Shown here in pieces: positions 1 to 10,619 of a DNA stretch of 64,000 nt. The stretch is from Adiantum capillus-veneris (Eukaryota; Streptophyta; Polypodiopsida; Polypodiales; Pteridaceae). The stretch's first letter is position 1. Each line of letters starts with the position of its first letter. The notes under the pieces are model-generated. The model was not told the origin of the DNA. It worked only from the letters and a program-made list of their open reading frames with translations, and searched no databases. The stretch spans positions 29,508,969 to 29,572,968 of the forward strand of contig CM043942.1 in assembly GCA_014529385.2 (NCBI GenBank), given 5' to 3'. The position numbers were made by a program, and so were the translations under genes.

Positions 1-1090
1 GAGTTTCATTATGTATGTGTGGGCACTCTATGTGAGTATTTGAGCTCCTCTGGTGTCATGAGCTCTGTGTATATGAGTCCCCCTTGTCATTGGAGTCATC
101 TTCTATTGAATTTTTGAGCTAATTAAGGGCTTCCTCCCCTCTTATGTTGATCTTATGGTGTGTATATGAATCCATTTTCCATTGTGGGTCATAATTCAAG
201 GAGTCTGAGGGTGTGAGTCTCTCTTTTGTGGTAAATTGGTGTTGTGTGTGTGGCATCATGCCAAATTGGGCCTGATCCTGGTGCCCCTGTTGTGTGTGTG
301 TTATTCCAAGAGTGTGTGTTGGGTGATTGTAGAGGCGTTGTGTGTGTTTTTTTCTTTCACCCCACATCTCATTTGGTGGTGCCCTCCACCGAGGACGCTT
401 CTTTGAGTACCTTCAGGCTACAGGTTTGTAGACACAAGTTTCTGGCTTCAAACAAGTGCATGTACAGGTGTTCTTCATAACTTGTGTGATCTCACACATG
501 TTTGTTCCTTGTCCCATGAGTAGAGATTTACTACACATACAGGTTTTCTTGATTACAAGTACTCTACGAGAGGGCTTCTCTCTCTCATTGAATGCATTGA
601 CAGTGAATGTATATAAGTGTGGGTTTGGTGGTAGTGAGTCACACACCAAACAACCTCTACTGAGGTTTATCAGTCATCGACAATTATAGGATGTACTTTA
701 CATAATGTGGTTAAAATAGAACAATCATCTTATGCTATCCTTTGTGAGTGTGTGAGGTTTTTAGCTGGGGTATTCTCGAGTTCTGACATCCTTTCAGTTA
801 TTTAGGTGGAAGATCCTCTGACACACCCCATTGTGGCATCAAGCTAAGGATGCTATATTGTGGCTAGATCAGAGTGTGCATCTATTCCTCAGGCCGTTTA
901 GGCATTGTGTTCTTGCTTCACTACATTTATGCCCAACTAGAGTCAATGACAAGACAGTTATTAGTTGGGTTTTTTTAGCCATAGGTATGCAAGAAATTGA
1001 GTGACAAGGGGGACTCATATACACAGAGCTCATGACACCAGAGGAGCTCAAATACTCACATAGAGTGCCCACACATACATAATAAAGCTC
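1..1090. repeat. Inverted-repeat pair with 89-bp arms enclosing about 0.9 kb
   Basis: Bases 1-89 and the reverse complement of 1002-1090 are nearly identical (first arm starts GAGTTTCATTATGTATGTG, second reads GAGCTTTATTATGTATGTG), and both stop matching right after TTGTCA. The enclosed 912 bp has no credible coding region. This could be a non-autonomous foldback or MITE-like element, or the inner part of a longer inverted repeat, because the left arm begins at the window edge. No target duplication can be tested here. Confidence 0.75.
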
Positions 1091-1737
1091 TCTGTTAATA
1101 GTAGAAAAAGGTATCATTATTGGACAAAATAGACTGTACCAATGCGTCCGAAATGGCAAAAAACCCCCACCTACAACTTTGGTTTGCCCCAATCCGACTC
1201 CGAATGAGAAAAATACAACAAAAACAAGCCAATTTTTGGACCCACAAAGGGTAGCGACTTTTATTTTTCCTATTCTCTCCTCTTCATGCCTATTCTCTGG
1301 CTTTTTTTGCAAGTTTTTTTAGTGTCCACACTTAGCCTTTTCACTTGGGCACCCTTCTTGACCATAACTGACCTCCGAAAGGCCCAAACCGCTCAAAACA
1401 GTGACTATCACGTCCAGCATGCCTCCACATACACTGGATTTCCACCGTGTCATTGCCACAACTCCAACTTTTTTAGCCTTATCCATGCATAATCACGTGA
1501 AGTGGACCCCACCTTGTCGCCGATGATGACCTCTCTACATAATTGATCACTAGAGAACACCCCCGCTGTGTCTTCACTTATATCTATCTCCTGATCAAAC
1601 TAGCCAAATTTCCTACATATTGGGTTCCGCTTTCCTGTGTAGGCACTCTAGATGGTGTTCTAGACCATATGGAAGTGAATAGATGGCATCCTGAACGTAA
1701 GTGCATAAGGTCAAATTTTTAGTTTTAGTCTACAACT
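1091..1737. other. Non-coding interval
   Basis: Only short chance reading frames are visible. It may be the decayed interior of the retroelement whose 3' end follows, but no motif supports that. I see nothing else in it. Confidence 0.5.
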
Positions 1738-3008
1738 TTGGAAAAGAAGAACGAGGATCTCGAGCAAGAGCTAAAGCTAGAGCAATCCCAAAGAAGAGAC
1801 CTTGCACTGATGCGGGTACAACAAGAAGAACAGCTGCTCAAGGAGATAGCAGAGCTAAAAAGAGTCAATCAGCTACTGCAAGAGGGACAGCCAAAGACAC
1901 AAGAAGAAGCTGGTACCTCAGAGCAACCAAATGTTGAAATTCCATCAGTCTCTTTTGCTGAGATGGAAACACAGCCGACAAAAGGGCTAGGAGGAGAAAA
2001 AGAGTTTCAGTACCACTCACAGATGTTGAGCAAGTACCCATTGTCCAACTGTCTAAAGTTGAGGAGGATGCACTCAATGAGCAGGTTGCCCAAGAGACAG
2101 ATGCAGAATGGAAAGCAGTGATGGATTGCAAGTTGAGAGTTCTCCACTCAGGTAATGTCACTCAACTCACTCCCAACCAAATCAATGCACAATGGCATCA
2201 ACAATCATTGCCATATCCCTTGATCACGAAAGAGATTTTATAGGTCAAAGAAAGATTATACAAAGATATGCAGGCATAAGGCACAGAGGATATCCACCCC
2301 AATTGGAGAAAGAGCTGGTTGAACAAGAATCCCATATATTTGATTTTGTTCACAAGAGCACCTGCAGCCCTTCAGAAAGACTCAACCTTTTGTCATGTAC
2401 CACGGGTAAGGGCATGGCAAGCACATGAAGCACTGACTAAGAAGCGGCCTACATGGATGAACTATCCAAGATTTCCAGGTCCAGAGCATGGAACACCGAC
2501 AAAGGAATACATGGTGAAAACCCTAACGGGCGCCATGACTTTCTTCAAAAGTCTCCTTGACCTCTCATGTGCCATGCTATATAAAATCTACCGAATGTTG
2601 TTCACATGTATTGAAGCTTTTCATGAGCCAGAGCAAGCAGGAGCACCATGGATGTCATTCCTCGAAGGCAATAAGGGTCTCTGCTACGACCTAAGCGGCC
2701 AACCTTCCGAAGAAGTCCTTCATAGCTTCTACGCCCGATGCATGTTTTTGCCATCTAGCAATATGTTGGCGTTTGAGGAAGCATTTTATACAGGGTTCTT
2801 CACTTGACGAACGAAGATATTTGAGCTAGTAATCAGCAACCTAACATCCAGATTTGTTGGCTACTCAATCATTGAGCTTAAAAACCGAGTCACTATGCAA
2901 TTCTTGCAGGTACCTGACAAAGAGAGAAGACTAAGATATGAAAAATCACTCCATGCGCTTAAAGACCACCTCGCCAGTCATCAACCCGAAGATTACTTCA
3001 GCCCATAA
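1738..3008 (+). pseudogene. Broken copy of the retroelement accessory protein (C-terminal half)
   Basis: This is a decayed relative of the C-terminal third of the 1077-aa protein encoded at 7386-10619. It begins with a charged coiled coil (rich in LEQELKLEQ-type heptads). After a frame change near 2000-2100 it continues as the conserved C-terminal domain. Shared blocks include PNWRKSWLNKNP against PRWRKGWLNKYP, YMVKTLTGAM against YMVKTLTGTI, and EEAFYTGFFT in both. At least three in-frame stops interrupt it: near 2242, near 2276, and directly after GFFT at about 2805. The last stretch ends at a TAA near 3008. A polypurine tract and LTR start follow within 40 bp, which is the same position the intact copy has in its own element. 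It is therefore the 3'-terminal ORF of a second, related LTR element. Confidence 0.8.
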
Positions 3009-3030
3009 AGTTGTGTCAAGGGACGATTCA

Positions 3031-3047
3031 GGCGAGGAGGGGGGGAA
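3031..3047 (+). promoter_or_regulatory. Polypurine tract (plus-strand primer site)
   Basis: The tract GGCGAGGAGGGGGGGAA lies directly before a TGTTAG sequence. In LTR retrotransposons such a tract primes plus-strand DNA synthesis and abuts the 3' LTR. It closely resembles the tract next to the LTR of the large element (7337-7351, minus strand). Confidence 0.8.
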
Positions 3048-3550
3048 TGTTAGGAGCAAGTTAACTCGGAAACCATTTTTTTTAGCTTTCATTGTAAAAA
3101 CATTTATTATTTTGATGACTCTAGAATATTGTAACTCCTACTTTCTAGATAAACATTGTAATTTAAGAGCCGGGGCAACAAGCTTCTAGATTGTATCAAC
3201 CTGTCTTTAGTTAGAACTCCCAGATTATTAGTTTTGACCACCAAAAACCTTGGCTAAGGCATAAAAGCCATTTTTTGTAAGTTTTTTATAAGTTTTGAAT
3301 AATAGAAACACAGAGGGAGCTAACGACACTCACTTCTCTCCTTCTCACGCTTCCTACTTCCTCCCCGGTTGTCACATTGCAATCACGTTTGTTGCGTTGC
3401 AACTGCAAGTAAGAGCTCTACGCATTGACGTAAGCATTTCATCGTATTTTTTAGCTTTTGGCGTCGTCGACCCGCGGCCTAATTTCATCATAAGTAGGAA
3501 TTTAAGCTTCAAAATCATAAAATAAGTATAGGCAGGGTATTGGGGCATCA
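3048..3550 (+). repeat. Start of a 3' LTR (end not determined)
   Basis: The LTR begins TGTTAGGAGCAAG right after the polypurine tract. A TATA-like GGCATAAAAGCC lies at about 3258-3269. I could not find the CA end or a partner LTR, because the 5' part of the element is outside the window or lost. The end coordinate is therefore nominal. Sequence is unlike the LTR of the large element at 6316-7336. Confidence 0.55.
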
Positions 3551-4250
<700 letters not shown>

Positions 4251-4252
4251 AA

Positions 4253-4642
4253 ATGGATAGTAGCGCAGGAGATTACTGTCTTGGTGATGCTCAAAACCTT
4301 TCTTTCGATGACATAGAAGGTGATGCTCAGGACCTCTCTTTCAACGAGGTAGAAGGTGATGCACAGCTCCTCTCTATCGACGAGATGGAAGGTGACGCAC
4401 AGTTCCTCTCTTTTGACGAGGTACAAGGTGGCCCAAGCAATGTTCAGCCGATGCACATCAATTCCATTAGCACTAGTATTCCAGCCGGTAATGAGGCTTT
4501 TCTTCGTGATTATTGGGCTGCAAAGAAACGCGCACAGAGAAGCAAGGAAAGACGTCCTACGTTTGCTCTTGGATTACGGGAAGCCAGTCAAGAAAGAACA
4601 TTTGTGCAACGGTGGCTCGCTGTTGGCGCAAGCAAACAGTAG
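4253..4642 (+). CDS. Probable N-terminal segment of the unknown gene, with acidic GDAQ repeats
   Basis: The frame opens at ATG 4253 (MDSSAGDYCLGDAQ) and carries four tandem copies of a 14-residue unit of the form EGDAQxLSxDEx. After these comes a basic stretch, and the frame closes at 4642. The following exon (4513-5148) reads in another frame, so the two must be joined by a frameshift or by a short intron I cannot place. The repeats keep acidic and hydrophobic positions while their codons vary, which favours real coding sequence. I do not recognise the function. Confidence 0.5.
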   Translation: MDSSAGDYCLGDAQNLSFDDIEGDAQDLSFNEVEGDAQLLSIDEMEGDAQFLSFDEVQGGPSNVQPMHINSISTSIPAGNEAFLRDYWAAKKRAQRSKERRPTFALGLREASQERTFVQRWLAVGASKQ

Positions 4643-5148
4643 GGATTGCAAAGAATGAGCAGAAGGAAATATTCCGGCAACTCCTGGACCACCAAACATT
4701 TTCCTTGCTGCAACCATCAAATTTCAGCAAAGTTGAAGACACTGTTGTATCGGGTGTGCGCAACACTTTGACTCAAATTAAGGTCCCTCATTCAGCAAGT
4801 GAACTTTTTGTAAAGAGAAGCTCTTTGGCAATGATTCTGAACAATAGTACAAACTCGCAATCAGTAAAACAATCCAGAATGGCTAGTATCTTGGGGATCC
4901 ATCGAAGGAATATAGCTGCAGCAAGCTCACGGCTAGAGAATAAAGATGAAGATGAAGTGTTGCCATTGAGTGCTTGTGAGAGACAATTGCCACGAGGAAC
5001 CGTTATTACCAATGAAACAAGAGATTTGTTATATGCCTTTTGGACATCAGAGAGCAGAGTTTCACCCAACAAGAAAGACATATGCAAGATGAGAATTGGA
5101 ATGAAAAGTGTCGTCAAACATCCTATACATCTACTCGACGAATCTCAG
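4513..5148 (+). CDS. Exon of the unknown gene, upstream of the giant intron
   Basis: This open frame of 212 codons ends exactly at CAG|GTACCA, a good 5' splice site, in phase 0. It resumes in phase at 26858, after a pyrimidine-rich stretch and CATAG. The joined reading passes from HPIHLLDESQ into VELYQRFKKAHPTV. The segment is basic and helical in character, with a motif MASILGIHRRNIAAA that resembles a helix-turn-helix. Its true 5' boundary is uncertain, because 4253-4642 is in a different frame and a third frame is also open here. No family is recognised for this part. Confidence 0.6.
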
Positions 5149-5249
5149 GTACCAACAACTTCTAGTAATTGTACATCTTGTTTGGTGCTACTTAAGGCTT
5201 ATTTGGTCCAAACAGTACCAAATTTGGTAGTCTGTTGTACGGCAGAGGG

Positions 5250-6315
5250 TGTTTACAGTACCAAAGAATATCCATAAAGTACCAAATCCTAGCTATCGAC
5301 TGCCAAAGCCTATCCATAGAGTTTAAAACCCTCTCTATAGAGTATCAAAACCTAATTATCCAGTACCAATGCCTATGTATAGAGAACCAAAAGTCTATTT
5401 ACAGAGTACCAAACTCAACGGATACCACCAAAGCCTCTCTCTAGAGTACCAAATCCTATCACTATAGGACCAGGATCTATTTACAGGGTACCCCACACTT
5501 CTGATAGTACGAAAGCCTATATGTAGAGCACCAAATCATGTCTATCGAGTACCAAAGGCTATCTATGGAGTAACAAAGCACATCTGTAGAGTACCAAATC
5601 CGGTGTATCTAGTACCAAAGCATATGTATGGAGTACCAAAGCAGATCTGTAGAGTACCAAATCCGGTATATCGAGTACAAAATCCTAGCTATCGAGTGCC
5701 AAAGCCTATCCATAGAGTTTCAAACCCTCTCGATAGAGTACCAATACCTATTTATCCAGTACCAATGCCTATGTATAGAGAACCAAAAAATATTTACAGA
5801 GTATCAAACTCATCGGATACCACCAAAGACTATCTGTAGAGTACCAAATATTCTCTGTAGAGTACCAAATTCTCTCTGTAGAGTACCAAAGCCTATTACT
5901 ATAGTACCAAAGTCTATTTACAGGGTACCCCACACTTTTGATAGTACCAAAGCCTATATGTAGAGTACCAAATACTGTCTATCGAGTACCAAAGGCTATC
6001 TATAAACTACCAAAGCACATATGTAGGGTACCAAATCCGGTATATCGAGTACCAACTCAGATCTGTAGAGTACCAAATCCAGTATATCGAGTACCAAATC
6101 CTAGCGATCGAGTGCCAAAGCCTATCCATAGATTTTCAAATCCTCTCGACAGAGTACCAAAACCTATTTATCCAGTACCAATGCCTATGTATAGAGAACC
6201 AAAGTCTATTTACAGAGTACCAAACTCATCGGATACCACCAAAGACTATCTGTAGAGTACCAAATCCGCTCTGAAAAGTACCAGATCCTATCTGTAGAGT
6301 ACCAAAGCCTACCAC
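5250..6315. repeat. 21-bp minisatellite, TACCAAA type (left part of intron)
   Basis: Units of about 21 bp built on AGAGTACCAAAGCCTATC run through the intron with many variants and higher-order patterns. One frame stays open over long stretches and would read RVPKPIY repeats; I regard this as a by-product of a period divisible by three. The retrotransposon is inserted at ACCAC (6311-6315) in one unit. The same array continues at 26281-26550. Confidence 0.9.
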
Positions 6316-6939
6316 TGTTAAGGCGGTTACGCCGCTAGCGAAAGCTAAATAGCGAGAACTCAACCAACAACAGAATTTGTCAGACGAGGACGGAGCTTGA
6401 CCCGCAGGCGCATGGAAACAGCTAGGTGGGTGTCAAATCACCTACTCGACCTTCTAATGACAATCACTAATAAGGAAATCAAATCTAAGTTCTAAAATAC
6501 GCAAGTGACTGAAATCCGTACTACGAACGAATGCTATACGAAACAGGATCTAGAATCATTGAATCGATCTCAAACTCAAGGGGAAGTCTATACACTAGGA
6601 AAGAACAACACCCTAAAGACTTGAACTGCAAAATCAACCTATAATCACTCCGTGCGGTAAACACGTATGAAGACAGGCCAAAAAAATACAGGTGATCGAA
6701 ACTTGACCTCGATGGTATCAATGTGTAGCTCTACTCGTTGTGGTTCTATAGATATGCTGCACGCTCCATTCTGACACACGAGTTGGAAGAAAACTCACAC
6801 CGAAGCTCGTAGGAACTTACCACACATAGAAGCCGATAACGCGCACTCTTGGTATCTGTGCGTAGCTCTTGCCGTTGCTAACACAATGGCGGTGTCGCTT
6901 CTCCAATGGCGGCTCCGTAGCTCGCGTACAAGTAGATAA

Positions 6940-7048
<109 letters not shown>

Positions 7049-7118
7049 ACACAGTCACGGCGCTCCAAAAACTCACTTTGATTAATAATTTGAATCTCCT
7101 TAGGTTACAAAAACTTTG

Positions 7119-7130
7119 GCTTATATACCT
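7119..7130 (-). promoter_or_regulatory. Predicted TATA box of the LTR promoter
   Basis: The minus strand reads GAGGTATATAAGCC here, and the same sequence occurs in the outer right LTR at about 26058-26070. Transcription would start some 25-30 bp further on, just before the (GA)n tract, and run toward gag in the 5' copy. Confidence 0.6.
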
Positions 7131-7336
7131 CAGCCTTGGAGGTGAGAACATCTCTAACTAATTACATCAGCAAGTGAAATTACTTCGGAATTACAAGCTG
7201 GAAACTCAATTGAGTCCCGTTACTTAATGAATGGCTCAAATCAAAATTAATGTCGGAAAGACATTTATTACAATCAATGGTTACAAAATGATGAGTGTGA
7301 GCAAAAATGTGGGTGTGATCCTCTGCTAGCTCAACA

Positions 7337-7351
7337 CTCCCCCCCTCCGCG
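7337..7351 (-). promoter_or_regulatory. Polypurine tract of the large element
   Basis: The minus strand reads CGCGGAGGGGGGGAG and directly abuts the TGTTGAG start of the 3' LTR. It is the expected plus-strand primer. A second, very similar tract lies inside the element at 13393-13407. Confidence 0.88.
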
Positions 7352-7385
7352 TTCATGTCGTCCCTGACATGACTTTTATGCTTGG

Positions 7386-10300
7386 TCAATAAAGTCCTGT
7401 CGTCTTGAGCATCTGCAAATGTGGTTCGTATCGTAGGTTGCCGATGGTCAAGGTTGGGCCGAATATTTTGCTTTCGTGGGTGAAAAAGCCGGTGTAGAAA
7501 GCTTCTTCGAATGTTTGCATGTGGAAGCTAGGCAAAAACATAATCCTTTGGTATAGGAGGTGTAACACTTTTGGAGAAGGCTGCAATGAAAGATCGTACA
7601 TCATATCAGTCACCGTGTCGGCCGTCGATAGTAGACTCGAGGTCGTGGCTTTATCTGGCGCGAACACTTCAATGCAAGCTAAGAGAGTCCTGCAGATTTT
7701 CTTGAGCATCTGACATGAAAGGTCAGGAGAGCCAGTAAAGAGCTTGATGGTGCCCGTTAGGGTTTTCACCATGTAGGCTTTACCTATTCTCTCTCCTGCC
7801 TTTGGTCCTGGCATCCTGGGATAATTAAGCCAATTTGGCTTCTTTTCTGCAATCTTGCCATGCTCTTTCCAGTTTCTGACTCTTGGCACCGGACAGAAGG
7901 TTGCATTCTCCCGAATCTCCTTTGGTGCCTCCACCAAGTAGATGAGGTAGGCTGGGTATTTGTTCAGCCAACCTTTCCTCCATCTAGGTTGTGAATCTAC
8001 TATCTTCTTTGACTGTTCCTCCTTTGTGATGTCGCCTTCGTAAAGAGCGACATACTGCTCCTCCTCTATTCTCTTTTTCGTCTTTAGCACTTCAAATTTC
8101 ATCAAAGGGAAAGGCAGGCTGGGTTGCATCCACTCTTCATGGAGCACTTTTGTGTCTAATCCCTGAAGTCTAATGGAGATGAGGAGTCTCCTCTCCCATT
8201 CCATTTCCGCCTTGGCACTCTCCTCTGCTGACTTTTCTATTTGGTCATGGAGCCTTTGTTCTTCTTCTTCAGAGATTCCTGAAGTCGAGGCCACCTCTTG
8301 AGCTGGGGCAGGATCTTCAATTGTGGTTGCCTCTCCAGTTTCTGGTAGCTCTATGGCTGCTCCACCTGATTCTTCGTGTGGTGTCTCTGTCTCTCTTCTT
8401 TGTTGCTCTTGTAGATCTTGGAGCTGTTTGCGGAGGGCCTCATTCTCTGTCCTTAGTGTTTGATTTTCTAATGTGAGCCTCTCCTCTGCGGCCAATGATC
8501 CCTCCGCAATGTGCAACCTTTGCACTTGCTGTAATCTCAGCTCTCTTTGTAAGCTTCGGATCTGGTCTTCTAAAGTTGGTACGAGAGTTCCTTCTTGTTC
8601 GGTTCCTGCTCTGCTAGCTCTAGGGGTAGTCCTAAGTCTAGTGATTGTTCTTTCTTGGAGCTCGACTCTTTCCCTTAGCTCAATGAGCTCATCCTTGGCT
8701 GCCTCCAACTCATCTTCTATCCGCTCCTTTGCTTCCTGTGCACTTGTTACCTCTCTTGAAGCCTCGGCTAGCTGGAGTATCAAGCCGTCTCTCTCGTTTT
8801 CCATGTCATAGAGTGATGCTTTATGACTTTCAGATTCAGTCATAGCATTCTCTAATTTCCTCTGCAACTCTGCTTCCCTTTGTTTGGCTGTCTCAATCTC
8901 TACTTCCTTTGCCCTGGATCTTTCTTTGATCTTTCCTAGCAGTTCATGCACCATGTGCATGTCTTTTTCATCTTCAGCTGTCAACTCTAAAGCTCTTTCT
9001 GCCACCACCTCCACTGGCTTCGGCTCTTCTAGTACGTTCTGTTCGTCCAGTTTCTCTTCACTTTCTTTTGTACTCTTTGTTTTTTCCTCCGTCCCTCTCC
9101 GATCATCTTGTTTTTGTAGGGTGATCCCATAAACTGCCTCAAGGGCCTCTGCTTCAGTGTATCCTATCGCTACCAGATCCTCATAATCATTTCTCTTCTG
9201 CTGAACTGGATCTATCTCCTTTTCTTTGGTCTCGGCCTTCGGCTTATCCATCTCTATTGTGGTCTCTTCCATGATATTTTTCGTCTTCTTCAGGCTTGGT
9301 ACATCAGTCATAGAGGGGTATCTTTCCTCAGCTTCCTTGGCTTTCCCCTTGTCGGCTTGCCCGTCTTCCTCTTGAGATTTAGTAGACTCATCTACTTTCC
9401 CTTTCCCCTTGTCGTCCTTTTTCAGCTCAGCTTTTAAAAGCTGTACCTCCTCTTCGGTGTATGGCTCGACAGGTTGCTGCTCCAGTATAGCCTCTGACTC
9501 CTCATAAGCTTTAATATATTGATTGTATTGATCAACATGTGGCCTGGCTGAGCTAGTTCCAACTTTGGTGGGGTCTGGCACCCACTTTTCTTCAAAGTCA
9601 CCCTTTAGAGCTCTTTCTGCTCTAAACTGCTCCACTAGTCTTTCCATTCTTGCCATTTTCTGACTTTTGGTTTGCTTGGGAGCAACCTTCTTCTTTACTT
9701 TCTTCATAAGCGGCTCGTCCACCTCCTCTTCAGGTTCTGAAACTATTTCTAGTTTCCGGCGTGCTCTTGTGGACGCCCTCTTGGATACTTCGGGCTGTTC
9801 TTCCTCCTCGTCGGCTTCTTTAAGCCACTCATTCTGGGAGGGAACCTTTGGCCACTGATCTCTAGCTCCAATAGCTTTATAAGCTATTCTTGTCAGAATT
9901 TCCGCTCCTCCTATGTACTTTGGCTTCTCATTGTGCATGGCAATTACTTGCTCGTGGATGTGTTGAGCGTAATTCACCTCTTTTGGCATATTGCTCTTTA
10001 ATTCCCATGTGATGGTGGTCGCAATGGCATGGGGCGGTGTCGTATACTTTTGCGGTCTTTTACTGCAAACATGGAGAAACGCTCTTTGGTCCGCCATATC
10101 TCCATAGGTTGCATTCTGTTTCTTGGATCCATAGACCTCTATGGCCTCCCTTCTTTCCCTGACAGAGCTCCCTTTGTTGTGCAGCTTCAATGCTTCTGCA
10201 ATGAGCTGTGGAGTGATATGTACTTCTACTTTCTCTCCATCCATGGCTGTCAATGTGGCTTTCCCATCCTTCTGAATGGATGTTGCCAACTCATACACTC

Positions 10301-10619
10301 TTCTTGTATCCACACCTGATGGTCTCGAGGTGAAGAAACTGTGCAAGTCTGCCCTTTCCAGGTACCTGCTGATGTCTTCTGACCTGCTATAATTTACCAA
10401 TTCCTGTGGGATCATCGGTACATCCACCGCTTGCCCTTGAGGATCTCTGAAAGTCCCCTGGTAGATCTTTATTCCCTCTTTCTCCAATACTGCTTCCTCC
10501 ACCCAAGTTTTGGTTGGCTTGAGGGTTTCTGCTGGAATGTCAAAGGGTTCCGCTTCTGCAAGAGCATCTTTGATTGTCGGTCTTTTTCTCTTCGTTGCCG
10601 ATAACTTGGCGGAATCCAT
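7386..10619 (-). CDS. 1077-aa accessory protein (third-ORF position) of the gypsy element
   Basis: This intact frame lies between pol and the 3' LTR, where OTA elements may carry an extra gene; its stop is about 50 bp from the LTR. Residues 1-260 form a globular region of the type seen in plant transposon proteins (VDTRRVYELATSIQKDG, ITPQLIAEALKL). Residues 265-330 are basic and resemble a nuclear-localisation region (KKVKKKVAPK). Residues 350-540 are charged and contain a UBA-like stretch at about 478-500 (LVAIGYTEAEALEAVYGI). Residues 550-670 and 685-745 are predicted coiled coil. Residues 800-1077 are a conserved domain shared with the broken copy at 1738-3008. No signal peptide or membrane segment is visible, so it is not envelope-like. 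The absence of stops over 3.2 kb suggests recent selection. Function is unknown. Confidence 0.85.
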   Translation of the reverse strand: MDSAKLSATKRKRPTIKDALAEAEPFDIPAETLKPTKTWVEEAVLEKEGIKIYQGTFRDPQGQAVDVPMIPQELVNYSRSEDISRYLERADLHSFFTSRPSGVDTRRVYELATSIQKDGKATLTAMDGEKVEVHITPQLIAEALKLHNKGSSVRERREAIEVYGSKKQNATYGDMADQRAFLHVCSKRPQKYTTPPHAIATTITWELKSNMPKEVNYAQHIHEQVIAMHNEKPKYIGGAEILTRIAYKAIGARDQWPKVPSQNEWLKEADEEEEQPEVSKRASTRARRKLEIVSEPEEEVDEPLMKKVKKKVAPKQTKSQKMARMERLVEQFRAERALKGDFEEKWVPDPTKVGTSSARPHVDQYNQYIKAYEESEAILEQQPVEPYTEEEVQLLKAELKKDDKGKGKVDESTKSQEEDGQADKGKAKEAEERYPSMTDVPSLKKTKNIMEETTIEMDKPKAETKEKEIDPVQQKRNDYEDLVAIGYTEAEALEAVYGITLQKQDDRRGTEEKTKSTKESEEKLDEQNVLEEPKPVEVVAERALELTAEDEKDMHMVHELLGKIKERSRAKEVEIETAKQREAELQRKLENAMTESESHKASLYDMENERDGLILQLAEASREVTSAQEAKERIEDELEAAKDELIELRERVELQERTITRLRTTPRASRAGTEQEGTLVPTLEDQIRSLQRELRLQQVQRLHIAEGSLAAEERLTLENQTLRTENEALRKQLQDLQEQQRRETETPHEESGGAAIELPETGEATTIEDPAPAQEVASTSGISEEEEQRLHDQIEKSAEESAKAEMEWERRLLISIRLQGLDTKVLHEEWMQPSLPFPLMKFEVLKTKKRIEEEQYVALYEGDITKEEQSKKIVDSQPRWRKGWLNKYPAYLIYLVEAPKEIRENATFCPVPRVRNWKEHGKIAEKKPNWLNYPRMPGPKAGERIGKAYMVKTLTGTIKLFTGSPDLSCQMLKKICRTLLACIEVFAPDKATTSSLLSTADTVTDMMYDLSLQPSPKVLHLLYQRIMFLPSFHMQTFEEAFYTGFFTHESKIFGPTLTIGNLRYEPHLQMLKTTGLY

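Noticed and set aside
5603-6255. Repetitive RVPNPVYRVPK open frames (also 24661-25216)
   Set aside because: They are translations of the intronic 21-bp minisatellite; there is no start context or conservation beyond the repeat itself.
7386-10619. Accessory ORF considered as an envelope gene
   Set aside because: It sits in the envelope position but has no signal peptide, membrane segment or cleavage site; it is charged and coiled-coil.
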